Source: Rattus norvegicus
Lineage: Eukaryota > Chordata > Mammalia > Rodentia > Muridae
Direction of reading: 5' to 3'
NCBI RefSeq assembly: GCF_036323735.1
Contig: NC_086024.1
Location: 128,362,053 to 128,426,052 of the forward strand
Length of the DNA: 64,000 nt
Positions 23,006 to 34,123 of the stretch are shown one piece after another. Each line of letters opens with the position of its first letter. Positions within the stretch are counted from its first letter, which is position 1. The notes under the pieces were generated by a model that was given only the letters and a program-made list of their open reading frames with translations, was not told the DNA's origin and searched no databases. The translations under genes were made by a program, and so were the position numbers.

Positions 23006-23655
23006 ACCCCAGGATAGCGCTGATTCACTGACAGAATAACTTCCCTAAGCAGTTTCTAGGTTTAGGATGCTAATCAGCTTGTTGGAAAAACCTGTCACTT
23101 GTATGCACCCCTAGTGTTGGCTCCGAAGAGTTCTGAGCACTGACCACAATTGCTGCACTCAGGGAGGCCCTTCCCCGCCATCCTGCAGCAAGCCATGACT
23201 GTCACTGGTGGCTGTCTGCAGGTGGTGGTGTTTCACCACCTCACCTTAAAAGCCTGTGCTGTAGACCCTGCATGTGAAGGGCCGTCTCTGAGCAGGGAGT
23301 AAAGAGCCTTCAAACACTGTCTATTCCAGGAACGATAGCCTGTGTAGGGTGTGGGACACTGTGTGCTTAGGGTCTTTGGCCACCACACTTCAGAGAGACC
23401 ATTCAAGGATGACTAAGACGAGACCCCCTTTTCCGATGCACTGGTTTCTGTGCCATATGTAGAAACAAGGGCTCAGAGGTCTTTGTAAGAGCTTACCTGG
23501 CCCTGTGCTGACCTTGGGATGCCGGCTGACAGGAGGAAAGAGCCCCTCAAGCTCAAAACACTCCAGGTCGGGAGACACCATAGACCACGCCCACTGGAAG
23601 GGCAGACAAAAGGAACTCTAGCTTCCCTCCTCTGAACTGACATTTTAAAGTCATG

Positions 23656-23785
23656 GACAGGATGATGAGACGGCTCAGATGTGAAGAGCACTTGCTGTTC
23701 TTGCAGAGAACTCAGGCTTGGTCCCCAGCACCAGTACAATGGCTCACAACCATTAGGAACGCCAGTTCCGGGACATCTCACTGTA
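23656..23785 (+). mobile_element. B2/B3-type SINE
   Basis: GATGAGACGGCTCAGATGTG, GAGCACTTGCTGTTCTTGCAG, GGTCCCCAGCACC and GGCTCACAACCATTAGG. Confidence 0.75.
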
Positions 23786-24393
23786 GTATTACCCTCTTGG
23801 CTTTGCCATAGATGCTACCTCTGAAAGTTTGGGGTATGGTTGCTGGTCACCAGTGTCCCCAGGGGTCATTTCTGATTACTGAGGGGAGCTGGAGGTTTCT
23901 GGGTTCAGATGGTCTTTACTGTGGTGATCGCCTCCGTCTTGGTTTGCTGGCTTTCCTAATCTTTATACTTGGCCCCAACAACCTGTCCTTGGGTTTTTCT
24001 GGTTTTGGGTTTTTTTTTTTCTGACCAGTGAAGACATGGACTTGGCTTTGGCAATAGGGATAGTATGTCTAGCTAGATGGCCCTCTGAGGGCTTTGCTCC
24101 CTAGCTGACCTAACTCCACCTCCTCCCACGAGGCCTTGTCATAGCCTTGTTTCTCAACAGGGACTCTGGCACTGAAGGACCCTAGTTCTTACTGAAGTGT
24201 AAGAGCTATTAAGAAGCTTGGCCTGGTAGAAAGTAGGTAGATTATGGGGTTCCTGTGAAGGACTCTAAGGGCTTTTGCCAACCTTACACCCACTGCCTCA
24301 GGTCAAGATTAGGCCAAGTTCCATTCTCCACCCACAGCTCTTGGGAGGAGCAGGGACATTTTTGAAAAACTACAGAGTGTACTGATAGTCACC
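23786..24393. other. Unique intergenic sequence
   Basis: Nothing recognised. Confidence 0.4.
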
Positions 24394-24731
24394 TGGCCCT
24401 CCGATCCCAGATAGAGCTCGAATGCATGTCATATGCTTGCTAGTCAATAGGTCCAAAGGTCAATATGCTTAGCCAATAAGTTTAAACTGTAAACTTAACA
24501 GGTTGCTGTTGTAACCTGTACCCCTAAAAAGTATAAAAACTGCTTATAGCCATTCGGGGTCACCTTCTAGTCACTGGCCACAAGGGGCTGATTGAAGGTC
24601 GACCCCGACAAGCAGGAAAAGTAAACGTCTTGCGTTTGCATTGAACTCCATTCTCATATCTCACTTGGGGGGCGGGGTGTCTCCCAGTAGTTAAGACTCA
24701 TTTCAAGTCTTACTGCACCTCCCCCCCAACA
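24394..24731 (+). mobile_element. Endogenous retrovirus LTR (solo)
   Basis: TATA box in AAAAAGTATAAAAACTGC (about 24525-24542), a downstream AGGAAAAGTAAACGTC poly(A)-like region, and an ACA end at 24731. Start taken at a TGG; boundaries are approximate. Confidence 0.55.
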
Positions 24732-25738
24732 GTCAGGGAAAGAGTCCCCATGAAGATGTCTGCAGACACTCCTCTGGAAAGATATCTTTGCTTCTGTGTA
24801 GAACACGAATATCTCCAGGAGGAGGGTCTCATGGGTATAGGAGAGTGTCTACCCAGCATCCAGGGAGCACAGCCTCAAGACTCCCCTCGTGGGATAGTTT
24901 TTATATCCATATGATTCTCTCTCGGAGCAAGTGAAGCAATGGGGTCAATTCCTTTCAGTCTATACTGTTGCTTAGCAAGTAGTCCAAAGTCCAGGTCAAA
25001 TCATGGTCCCCCTGCCCCTTGGTTCACTTTCCTGGTACAAAACAATTCTGGTTCTTAAGGTCAGTGGGTGTGTTCTAAACAGAAAGGGACAGCCAAGGTC
25101 CCAAAGCAGGCCCTTAAGAGGAGACAGCTGGAAGTAACCTTAGCAACGGCTGCAGAGTTGTCCTGGGAAACCGAAACCTAAGGCCAGAGTTTCTCGGAAA
25201 TCCCCTGACTTGGGGGGTGAGGGGAACTCTTATCAGCTAATCCTTGTTTTTCTAAAAAGTCATCATCTGCCACAGGCAAAAGGATATCTACGCATAAACT
25301 GGCCGATTGCAGCAGCAGACACGTCCCGGGGACCCTGTTCTCTCCAAGGCAGGAAAACAAATCCGAGAGGAAGGCATCTGCCCTTCAGCTTTCAGGATCT
25401 GGGACAACCGGACCCACTGGAAACATTGTCCTGTAGAGTCGTGGAGGCGGCCTTGCTGCTTGACAGTTCCGGCAAAGCTGAGCAGATTGCTACCATAGCT
25501 GTCCCTCATTCTCTAGCTTTGGGGGTTTGGTCTCTGCGTGTTGCGTTCTTGGGGACTTCCTGACCACTGTTTGGAAGTCTTCTTTGTGCCCTGGAGGTCA
25601 CTGAGCACCAATAAGGACATACCTAGAGGAGGCTGTTACTCCAGAAACCTGCGTGGGGTGTGTTGGTAACAGGAACCGGCTTGCAGATCACCTCTGAACC
25701 CAGCCATGGTGACACAGGCGACAGGGACCTGTGCTTCT
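24732..25738. other. Unassigned sequence between two LTR-like elements
   Basis: No gene recognised. A 117-codon plus frame (25210-25563) and a 73-codon minus frame overlap each other and show no domain. Confidence 0.35.
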
Positions 25739-25752
25739 GTTGCCATGGCAAT
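25739..25752. promoter_or_regulatory. RFX/X-box-like near-palindrome
   Basis: GTTGCCATGGCAAT matches the RFX-type X-box palindrome (GTTGCC..GGCAAC) except for the last base. Function unproven. Confidence 0.4.
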
Positions 25753-25789
25753 GGTCATACCTTCCCAGCGTCCATTTGGTTTACCTCCC

Positions 25790-26050
25790 AAACCTGAGAG
25801 TGGTTACATTACAGCCTAAATAAAAGGCAGACCCTTCATGACCTTCACCCTTTCTTCTCTCTCTTTCCCCCCTTTGTCTCTATTACCCCTCCTCCCCACC
25901 CCACCCCCACCCCCGTGCGCAATAAACCTCTCTTATGAGGAACTACATTGGCCTGGTGTGGTCTATCTTGGTGTGCTGAGATTTGCAATTCTATCACAAC
26001 AGGGTCCTCTCCTGTCCCCCCAACTAACTCAAACAGAATAATTGACACAG
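25790..26050 (+). mobile_element. LTR-like retroviral remnant
   Basis: TAAATAAAAGGC (TATA-like, 25818) and GCAATAAACC (poly(A)-like, 25919) are about 100 bp apart, with a CT-rich R-like segment between. Confidence 0.45.
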
Positions 26051-26739
26051 GGTAAACAGACAATTGACAAACTCTAACTGGCCCGGAGAATAGGTAATGG
26101 ATTCAAGGTTTCTTTTTATTATAGGTTTAAAGGTCTCTCTATAAATTTAGTTTAAAGATAAGGGGTCCGTACGTACAGGGCACACTCCTGAACAAGTAAC
26201 ACTCAGTAAGTTAGATTGACTAAAGTAAACTTTCCCTAGCTTGTAGCATACACGACAAAACATACAGTAAATGGTGTTAATATTTTATGCTCATTAAAAG
26301 ACTTTGTTCTGGGAACTTGTATAAACAAAGTGCCTGGTTGCTAGTCAGTAGAGAGATTCCCCTGACCTTAGCACCTGACTCCCTCCCTCCCTCCCCTCTC
26401 TGACTCCTTATCTCCTCTAAGGCCAGGGCTGTCCTGTCAACACTCTCCAACTCTCCCCTCCATGCCCCGGAAGTCCCCAGGGAAGGATCTCTGTAAAAAC
26501 TTACATATATCCCTGGCTAGGTTGCTACTCTAGTGACACAGTCTGCAAGTTTGTCCCCAGTAAACCTTTTTGGTTTGGGAGTTTTGCTGCTCCCACTTAC
26601 ACAAAGAAAACATAATAGGGTCTTTGAGTTTTGTTAGCAACACAACTTTCAACATTTTGGGTAATATACAATATTGGGAACTGAGAGTGTCCACATACAA
26701 AATCCAACTACATGAAGTTTAATGTAGATTTGTAGAGTT
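26051..26739. other. Unassigned sequence, possibly LTR-derived
   Basis: AT-rich first half, then CT-rich. Resembles retroviral flanks, but no family was matched. Confidence 0.3.
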
Positions 26740-26754
26740 AAGAACGGCATCATA

Positions 26755-26942
26755 GGGCTGGAGAGATGGCTCAGCGGTTAAGAGCACCTACTGTTCTTCC
26801 AGGGGTCCTGAGTTCAATTTCCAGCAACCACATGGTGGCTTACAACCATCTGTAATGAGATCTGATGCCCTCTTCTGGTGTGTCTGAGGACAGCTACAGT
26901 GTACTTATATATAATAAATGAATAAATCTTAAAAAAAAAAAA
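26755..26942 (+). mobile_element. B2 SINE
   Basis: Full B2 from GGGCTGGAGAGATGGCTCAG to the AATAAATCTT(A)n tail, flanked by a 15-bp target duplication AAGAACGGCATCATA (26740-26754 and 26943-26957). The segment GATGCCCTCTTCTGGTGTGT carries the CTCF-like motif known from B2. Confidence 0.97.
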
Positions 26943-26957
26943 AAGAACGGCATCATA

Positions 26958-28250
26958 AACTAAACCTCTTCACGCTCACCAACACAAGGTTGACTGTTTC
27001 CCATCTGCCCACTGGCCTGGGGGCAATGATATCACCACTTGCTTCTGCCCCTAACATCAGGTTTTTAGTTTGTCTCTCACAGGGAGGACTTCTAGAGAAG
27101 TAGCACGCTTGAGTTTGAGAAAACTAGAGAGTCTCTGCTGCTAGTTTTTTCATCTCCAGAAGGCAGCCGGGTGGCTGGGGTTGGTCAAAGGAACCAGAAT
27201 TCAACTCGAAGGTTCTGTAATCTGAGCAGTCCCAGAGGATGACAGTCAGACTTGACAGATTAAAAATCTCCAGTGAACAGATAAGACGAACACTCGGATA
27301 ACAGAAAGGGCCTGGAATTGAGGGGGAGGGCAGAATCTGGGAGGAGTTCTGCAAGGGGAATGTGTGTAGAAAATATAGTAATGAAAAGGGTTTTTTTTTG
27401 TTTTATTAAATCAGATTTTTAGCAGGAGTTGAAAGAGGTAGTCAGAAAAGGCATGCAGTAGGAAGGCACACTGGGGTGTCTCTCCAGCTGTCACCCTACC
27501 AGTTCAGTGGTTCTGAAATTACTTAAGAAGTTGCTAAACCCTTTTCTCTCTTTTTTTCGCTAATGATAATATAGGGCAGCCATCTCTAGGGGTGTTTGAG
27601 TGGGATTCTAATCTGAAGACATAAAACTAGGAGCTTCCAGGTTTGCACGCTGGGTTAGGACGAGCCCTTTTCACAGTTTACTGGGTTGCTGGTAGTTTCT
27701 AGGAAACTTCAGGTCTACGGCTTGGAAGGGAGAAAGACCAGAGTCCAGTGTAGCTCAGAGACTTTGGGGACAGTCTCCTAGCTCTGGACTGTGGTGTTCT
27801 CTCTATAAAGTAACATGCACACAAGAGGCCCCTGTCTCTGTCCCTTCCTGCTGGAAAATACCTGGGACCAGCTGGCTCATGAAGAGCAGCGACTTCTTAC
27901 AGTGCAGAAGCAGGATGTCTAAGACCAAAAGTCTAAAGAGGGCCCACAACCGTGCTGCATCTGTATGGAGAGTGAACTCAGCCCTAAGCCAGTGGCATTC
28001 ATCTCTACATAGGGCCTTTCACCAGGTTTGTCGACCTGGGTCCTACACAAACTGAGTCTGCTAACACGGAGGACCCAACCAAAGCCTCCAAGGACACACG
28101 ACTAGACAAGTGATTATAAGATATGGGCAAGGGAGCCCCAAAGAGCCACACGCTGGGGAAGACAGAGCCATTAAACTGCCATCAGCAGAGTAGACAAGGA
28201 AGCCAGGGGACAGAGCACAGAAGCCAAGAACAATGGTCACCCCAGGAAGC
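26958..28250. other. Unique intergenic sequence
   Basis: No gene recognised. Confidence 0.4.
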
Positions 28251-28251
28251 G

Positions 28252-28312
28252 AGGGGAAGGGGGGGAGGGAGGTGAAGGGAGGGGAAGGAAGGGGAAGGGA
28301 GGGGAAGAGAAG
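28252..28312. repeat. G-rich purine tract, G-quadruplex-prone
   Basis: At least six GGGG runs separated by A or GA on the plus strand. Confidence 0.8.
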
Positions 28313-28381
28313 TGATGGCGGAGAGAACAGGAAGCAGCCTTCTGAGACATGGAACCTATGGCTTTATAAAAATGTTTCCAG

Positions 28382-28473
28382 GGGCTGGGGATTTAGCTCA
28401 GTGGTAGAGCGCTTACCTAGGAAGTGCAAGGCCCTGGGTTCGGTCCCCAGCTCCGAAAAAAAGAACCAAAAAA
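28382..28473 (+). mobile_element. ID SINE
   Basis: ID body and AAAAAAAGAACC-type tail, with a 14-bp direct repeat AAAAATGTTTCCAG (28368-28381 and 28474-28487). Confidence 0.96.
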
Positions 28474-28562
28474 AAAAATGTTTCCAGATGTTTGTGCATA
28501 ATCTGTATACATTTACATAGGTTTCTGCATGTGTAATTATTATGTCTCTATTAAAAACTCAA

Positions 28563-28760
28563 GGGGGTTGGAGACGGTTCAGCAATTAAGAGCTGTACAC
28601 AGTGTTTTTGCCTAGGACTAAGTTTGGTTCCCAGCTCCACATCAGACAGTTTATAATGGCCTGCAACCCCAGCTCCAAGAGATCCAATCCCCTCTTCTGA
28701 GCTTTGCTGGCACCAGCACCTCACCCCACCCCCACACATAGACACAATTACACACAAAAC
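28563..28760 (+). mobile_element. B2/B3-type SINE
   Basis: GGGGTTGGAGACGGTTCAGC, TTTGGTTCCCAGCTCCAC, ATCCAATCCCCTCTTCTGAGC. Diverged. Confidence 0.75.
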
Positions 28761-28784
28761 AAATGGGGATAAGTTGACTTTTTC

Positions 28785-28788
<4 letters not shown>

Positions 28789-28873
<85 letters not shown>
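28789..28873. repeat. Compound (GT)n(GA)n microsatellite
   Basis: GT from 28789 to 28824, GA from 28825 to 28873. Confidence 0.97.
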
Positions 28874-28875
<2 letters not shown>

Positions 28876-28981
28876 CATTTAAAAAAATGAAAGTTTTGGG
28901 AAATGTTTTGTTTTTGAAACATAGGTGCAGGCCACCCAGCTGGTTCTGGGCCCTTGACAGAAAATAAGAAATTGCTTGTCC

Positions 28982-29089
28982 GGGGTTGGGGATTTAGCTC
29001 AGTGGTAGAGCGCTTGCCTAGGAAGTGCAAGGCTCTGGGTTCGGTCCCCAGATCCAGAAAAAAAAAGAACAACAAAAAAAAAAAAAAAA

Positions 29090-29136
<47 letters not shown>
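28982..29136 (+). mobile_element. ID SINE with a tail turned into (AAAG)n
   Basis: ID body at 28982-29055, then an A-rich tail and about 12 AAAG units (29090-29136). A 13-bp direct repeat AAATTGCTTGTCC flanks it (28969-28981 and 29137-29149). Confidence 0.96.
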
Positions 29137-29137
<1 letters not shown>

Positions 29138-29162
29138 AATTGCTTGTCCAAAGTCAAAACAA

Positions 29163-29345
29163 GGGGTTGGAGAGGTGGCCCAGTCGTCAAGAGCATTTAT
29201 TGCTCTTGCAGAAGTCATGGGTTTGGTTCCCAGCATCACATGGTGGTTCACAATCGTCCCTGGGCACTCAGCAGGTGCACATACATACACGCACACAGAC
29301 AAAACACTCCACTCATGCACACGGAAATAAATCTAAATAATTAAA
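29163..29345 (+). mobile_element. B2/B3-type SINE
   Basis: GGGGTTGGAGAGGTGGCCCAG, GGTTTGGTTCCCAGCATCAC, CACATGGTGGTTCACAATCG and a CACGGAAATAAATCTAAATAA tail. Confidence 0.85.
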
Positions 29346-29595
29346 AACAAAATAAATCAAAAACCTTTGTTCATTAAGTGGCATTATCAAGAAAAGGGTG
29401 AGGTGGGTTTTTTTTTTAAAACATGGTTTATAAGGCATATACTCCACAAAGACATCAGAACTAGAAATCTAGAAAGTATTAAAGAGACAGGTGGGGTAGT
29501 GTGGGCCCGAATCCTCCCATGCAGGAAATGGCCACAGGAAGACTCTGGTCTTGTGGCCAGCCCATCTGCAGAGTGAGGTCCTGTCTTAAAACAAG
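29346..29595. other. Short unique stretch
   Basis: Nothing recognised. Confidence 0.4.
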
Positions 29596-29605
29596 ATGAA
29601 AAAAA

Positions 29606-29736
29606 AATGTGTGTTTGTGTATATGCATGTATGTATGTGTGCTTGTGTTTGTGTGTTTGTGTGTGAGCATGTTTGTGTGTGGTGTGTTTGTATGTGTACA
29701 TGTATGTATATGTGTGTGTTTCTATGGTTATGCTTT

Positions 29737-29767
<31 letters not shown>

Positions 29768-29925
29768 ATGCATGCCTGTATGTGGTGTGTTTGTGTGTGC
29801 ATATGTATGTGTATGTGCATGAGTTTGTGTGTTAATGTTTGTATGTGTTATATTTGTGTGTGCACATATGTATATGTGCATGTTGTGTTTATGAGTGTGT
29901 GTGTGTGTGTGTGTGTGTGTGTTAG
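29606..29925. repeat. TG/TA-rich low-complexity tract
   Basis: Long imperfect TG, TGTT and TGTATG repeats, with pure GT runs near 29741-29766 and 29895-29921. Open frames in both strands (up to 164 codons, Cys/Val- or His/Thr-rich) are artefacts of this tract. Confidence 0.95.
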
Positions 29926-30043
29926 GTGCTAGGCTAATGGCCTCTGCCAGTCCTACAGATTACTTAACCCCTAAGGGGTTGGAGTCTTGCAGCTAATAGC
30001 GGCCCAAGTTGTATGGTTGGGAGAATTTGCTTCTTGTACTGAT

Positions 30044-30059
30044 GCGCCCTCTTGTGTCC
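30044..30059 (-). promoter_or_regulatory. CTCF-like motif
   Basis: The minus strand reads GGACACAAGAGGGCGC, close to the CTCF core (CCACNAGRGGGCGC). Not clearly inside a B2, unlike the motif at about 26864. Confidence 0.5.
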
Positions 30060-30392
30060 ATATTTGGAACTGCAAGCACAGCAACGATGGGTTAGACAAT
30101 TGTCCAGGTTGGTTGGGTGAGGTGAGGCTGTTGTAAAGGCTGACCAGGTTTGTCTTCAGACTGAAATGGTTGCAATGGTAGCTGTGTTCTTTGGAATATC
30201 TATTTCTACCCAGAGGGCAGAAATTTCAGCCCTTGCAGAATGACGTATATGTTCCTGTAAGAAGTTTCTCAGTTCTCACAGCATCCCTACCTGTGTTTCT
30301 CTCCCTGTTTGGTTCAGAGTTCTGGAAACCGTACTGTGAGTGTATCAGACCACATGGGTGGGAACTCAGAAAATCCCCTCCAACCAAGGTTC
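30060..30392. other. Unique intergenic sequence
   Basis: Nothing recognised apart from the adjoining CTCF-like motif. Confidence 0.4.
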
Positions 30393-30846
30393 TGAAAGAC
30401 CCCTGGAGCGGGGAGACCCTCGCTCAAGTTTCAGGATGATGTGGCCACCCAAGAACTCACGAGAGACTGTCCTTGCTGTAAAAACACGAGGCTTATTGAT
30501 AGGAACCAGTGCACTGGGGTTGAGACTCGTATCCCACCCAGGGGCAGAGGAGTTCGACCCTGAGTGGCTGGGAGAAGAGGTATTTAAAGGAAGAAACAAC
30601 AACCCAAGGGGGTGGGGAGGGCGTCATTGGAAAATATCGAGAATATTAGTGAAAAATCATAAGGAGAAGCTTCCTGTTTCTCAAGATTAGTTCTTTTAAG
30701 ATTTTAATCTAACTTTATGGTCAGTTAGTTCCTGGGAGAGAGTTGCCGAACCAGCTGGTGTAATTGCAGTTCCAGGGCCCGACCAGTTTCTTTCTTTTGC
30801 CCTAAACTTTTGTCTAGGGGGGCAACCTTAAAACTTCTACCTTTCA
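30393..30846 (-). mobile_element. Class I-type retroviral solo LTR
   Basis: Minus strand starts TGAAAGG and ends GGTCTTTCA, with an ATCAATAAGCC poly(A) signal near 30492. The target duplication is GTTC (30389-30392 and 30847-30850); 4 bp is typical of gammaretrovirus-like ERV1. Confidence 0.8.
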
Positions 30847-31104
30847 GTTCTTTCCCTGGGAATTTGGAAGGAAAGAAATGACAGAGGCAGTCAGTCACCA
30901 GCTAGCTGGATCTGTGATGGATCACACATTGCAGAGGAACAGCCACAGTCTGCACTGAACATGGGATCAGTGAGGGAGAAAGATGATCCTCTGAGGAAGA
31001 AAGGCCGCAAACATTCCCAGAGAAAGCCAGAGTGCCGAGAGACCCCTTTCCGCCTTCTCATTGCTAGTCAGCCCTAAGGGGTGGCAGTGAACAGCTTGGG
31101 GCTC

Positions 31105-31660
31105 CCAGTGGTTCATCATCTTTATGGTCAACTTGACTGGATTGAAGTCACCTAGGAGACTCTTTCTCTCTCTCCCTCCCTCCCTCCCTCCATCTCTCCC
31201 TCCCTCTCTCTCTCTCTCTCTCCCTCCCTCCCTCCCTCTCTCTCTCTCCCTCCCTCCCTCCCTCCCCCCTCTCTCTCTGTCTGTCTCTCTCTCCCTCCCT
31301 CCCTCTCTCTCTCTGTCTCTCTCTCTCTGTCTCTCCCTCTCCCTCCCCCCCCCCCTCTCTCTCTCTCTCTCCCTCCCTCCCTCCCTCCCCCCTTTTCTTG
31401 CACATGCCTGTGAAAGTTTCTAGAAATGTGTGACAAGCTCTGACGTGGTGATGTCATCCTCTTACGGCCTGGATCCCAAAAGAAGAGAACATGAGCTGAA
31501 GACTGGCATTCGTCAGTCTGTTTCCTGATTGTGGATACCATGTGACCAGCAACCATGATGGGCTGCGCCCTTAGCTTGTGGGCCAAGCTAAACCCTTCCT
31601 TCCTTACGTTCCCGTTGTCAGACATCTTGTTATAGCAATGAGAAAAGTAACAAGTGTGGC
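31105..31660 (+). mobile_element. Rodent LTR-like repeat split by a pyrimidine tract
   Basis: TTTATGGTCAACTTGACTGG and CACCTAGGAGAC at the left, CTGTTTCCTGATTGTGGATA, AACCCTTCCTTCCTTACG and GCAATGAGAAAAGTAAC at the right. This is a common rodent LTR-like family, interrupted by an expanded CT tract. Confidence 0.6.
31161..31392. repeat. Long pyrimidine tract (CT / CCCT / TCTG units)
   Basis: About 230 bp of almost pure C/T on the plus strand, interrupted mainly by a few G in TCTGTC units. Causes Ser/Pro/Leu- and Arg/Glu-rich frames that are not genes. Confidence 0.97.
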
Positions 31661-31740
31661 TCCTCAACTGTATTAACGATTCTGTGAGCATCTCAGGCCA
31701 CCAGAGCCCTAACAAAGCTCTTCTTAGTGGCCACTCTTAG

Positions 31741-31915
31741 TACCTCATTCATTCATTCATTCATTCATATATTCAGTCAGAAAACACTTACTGAGACTTT
31801 CTATATGTAAAATGCTGCTCCAGATGTAGAGAAAAGAGCAGCGGAGAAAGTGAAATCTTTGCTGTCACGTCTGGGAGACGGTCATTAAACCAGCAAACAA
31901 AAACACAACCTGCCA
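31741..31915 (-). repeat. LINE L2-like 3' end
   Basis: CATTCATTCATTCATTCAT then AACACTTACTGAGACTTTCT follow the reversed 3' end of L2, whose tail is TGAA repeats. Diverged. Confidence 0.5.
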
Positions 31916-31944
31916 GACGGTGCCAGGGCTCTCAAGGGAAGCCG

Positions 31945-32310
31945 AGGAAGAAGACTATGTCTGCTGCAGTGTGAGCTGCTGTCACAAAATACCCGAGCCT
32001 GGTATAAGGAAGAGAAATTGATTTCTCTACCTGGGTAGTCTGAAGTCCAAGTTGGAGCCCACCAACATTTAGTGCCTGAAGTCTGTAGCTTAGAGGGGGA
32101 ACACTGCCACCTTGTGGTGGAAGGCAGAAACGCAGGGGAGTCCAACAACTCCATTGAGCCCTTTCCGAAAGACACCTCACCGTGCCATTCACCACAGAGG
32201 AGTCCCCCTGTCCCAGTTGCCTATAGAAGGGCCCATCCCTTAATGCTATCACAGTGGCAGCAGCTGGCTGATTCTTGGAGAAGACATATTCAAACCACAG
32301 AAGCTATCAG
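31945..32310 (-). mobile_element. Ancient MaLR-type LTR (MST/MLT-like)
   Basis: TGTCACAAAATACCCGAGCC at the left and CCTTAATGCTATCACAGTGG, then ATTCAAACCACAGA, at the right, in reverse. Assignment tentative. Confidence 0.5.
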
Positions 32311-32770
32311 GTCAAGAAGGCTTCTCACCTAAGCCAACCTTGAGTCAGAACCTGAAGGGACTACAGAGGCATAGGGAGCCATAGAACATGTTAAGGTAGA
32401 ACATTCAATGGAGAGAACAGCAGGCACAAACGCCCTGGGGAGATGGGTTTAAAGGGCAGTAGCAAGTGTGGCCAGGGCATAAAGTGAGGCTCTGATTGGT
32501 CAGGAAAGCATGGTGGGCCACATCATATCCGGAGAATGGGCACTAAAATGGTTTAAGCTGGTGTTATGATCTTACTTTTCAGAGAATAGCTAGGCCACGG
32601 GTTGCCGGCTCATCTTGGGAAGACCCATCTGGGACTCAGACTGCAAAAGCTCCCCAGGGTTGCTGGGCATCTGCAATGGAGTGTGTGGATGCATTCAAAC
32701 AACAGAAGCTATCAGGTCAAGATAGCTTGACCTGCAGCTTGGGCTGTCAAGATAGCTAGGGCTGCAGCTT
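32289..32770. repeat. 29-bp direct repeat, plus a local tandem duplication
   Basis: TTCAAACCACAGAAGC...AGGTCAAGA at 32289-32317 recurs at 32694-32722 with one mismatch. Next to it, GGTCAAGATAGCTTGACCTGC and GCTGTCAAGATAGCTAGGGC (about 32715-32770) form an imperfect tandem pair. Confidence 0.75.
32320..32690. other. Sequence between the two 29-bp repeats
   Basis: CAGGCACAAACGCCCTGGGGAG and GAGGCTCTGATTGGTCAGG suggest an ancient, unassigned mammal-wide repeat. No gene. Confidence 0.35.
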
Positions 32771-33449
32771 GCTTTGGTGTATGCTTCCTGGAAAAATAGA
32801 ACCTCAGTCAGAACTGGCTGGTTTGGGTTCCGGCCACTCTGGTTGTTTCCTGAGCTTCTCTTCTTTCCCCATGAGACTGAGAGCTAGGTACTTGTGCTTA
32901 GGGGGAGGAACTCCAGGGGAAGCTGAGGCAGGAGGAAGAGGGGGAGGCTGGAGGCTTCTACTCAGTCAGTGGTCAATCATGGGAAGCTGTTCTCAAACCC
33001 ACAACTCCAACCCCCTCTCTCCGTGTGATGTCATTGTCCCACTTTGGGGGGGGCGCGAGGGATTTGCATATCGAGAAGCTGTGTTTTGCAAGTCTGGATT
33101 CTGGCAGAGGGGGTTGGGGAGGGCCCTGGCAGCCTGAAGAGCTGCCTCTGTCCTGTGTTAAGGAACATTCTGCCCCGTGGGATGTGGGGCCTCTAAGAAC
33201 CAGATTTTCTGAATTTTGAGGAGAAGTCTTACAGGAAGAAGCATTGTCAACCACAATAGGACCGGGGAGACGACTCTGTTGGTAAAGTGCTCAGGTTATA
33301 AACAGGAAAACCAAAACCCACACAAAAAAGCCAGGTATGAAGATATACACATGGCTTATCAGAGGTGGAGACAGACAGGGCCCTACCCTCCTAGCTTCCT
33401 TGCAGAGTTTCAGGCTAATGAGAGACAATGTGTGAAAAATAAAACAATG
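32771..33449. other. Mostly unique sequence with a weak SINE trace
   Basis: ACCGGGGAGACGACTCTGTT near 33261 is B4/B2-like. No gene recognised; a 122-codon frame (32769-33137) has no domain. Confidence 0.35.
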
Positions 33450-33612
33450 CCAGGCAGAGGGCCCAAGCCTTTTTTATCCCAGCGCTCAGGAGGCCAAGGC
33501 AAGTGGGTCTGTGAGTTTGAGGCCAGCCTGGTTTGTACAGAGCAAGTTCCAGGATGGCCAGGGCTACACGGAGAAGCCCTGCCTTGAAAAACCAAAATCA
33601 AACAAACTAAAA
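33450..33612 (+). mobile_element. B1 SINE
   Basis: CCAGGCAGAGGGCCCAAGCC, ATCCCAGCGCTCAGGAGGCC, GAGTTTGAGGCCAGCCTGG, CAAAACCAAAATCAAACAAAC tail. Confidence 0.85.
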
Positions 33613-33676
33613 CAAACAAACTAAAAACAAGTGGATGACACCTGAGAAACAACACCCAAGAGGTGTCCTCTAGCCT

Positions 33677-33708
<32 letters not shown>

Positions 33709-34123
33709 ACACACACACACACGCCCACAGACAGACATACACACATACACAGACACACAGATGTACATATACACACATGCACACTGCACACACACAGACA
33801 CACACACCGACATACACACATATACACACACACAGATGTACACATACACAGACACACGCAGACACACACAGAGACATACACACATACACAGACACACAGA
33901 TGTACATATACACACATGCACACTGCACACACACAGACACACACACATACACAGACCTACACACATATACAGACACACACAGACACATAGACACACAGAC
34001 ACACACACACACACACCGACATACACACATATACACACACACACAGATGTACACCTACACAGACACACGCAGACACACACATACACACACAGACACAGAC
34101 CTACACACATATACAGACACACA

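Noticed and set aside
29387..29932. His/Thr-rich and Cys/Val-rich frames up to 164 codons
   Set aside because: Translation of TG/CA repeats in several phases.
31152..31715. 187-codon Arg/Glu/Gly-rich minus frame
   Set aside because: Translation of a pyrimidine tract and an LTR-like repeat.
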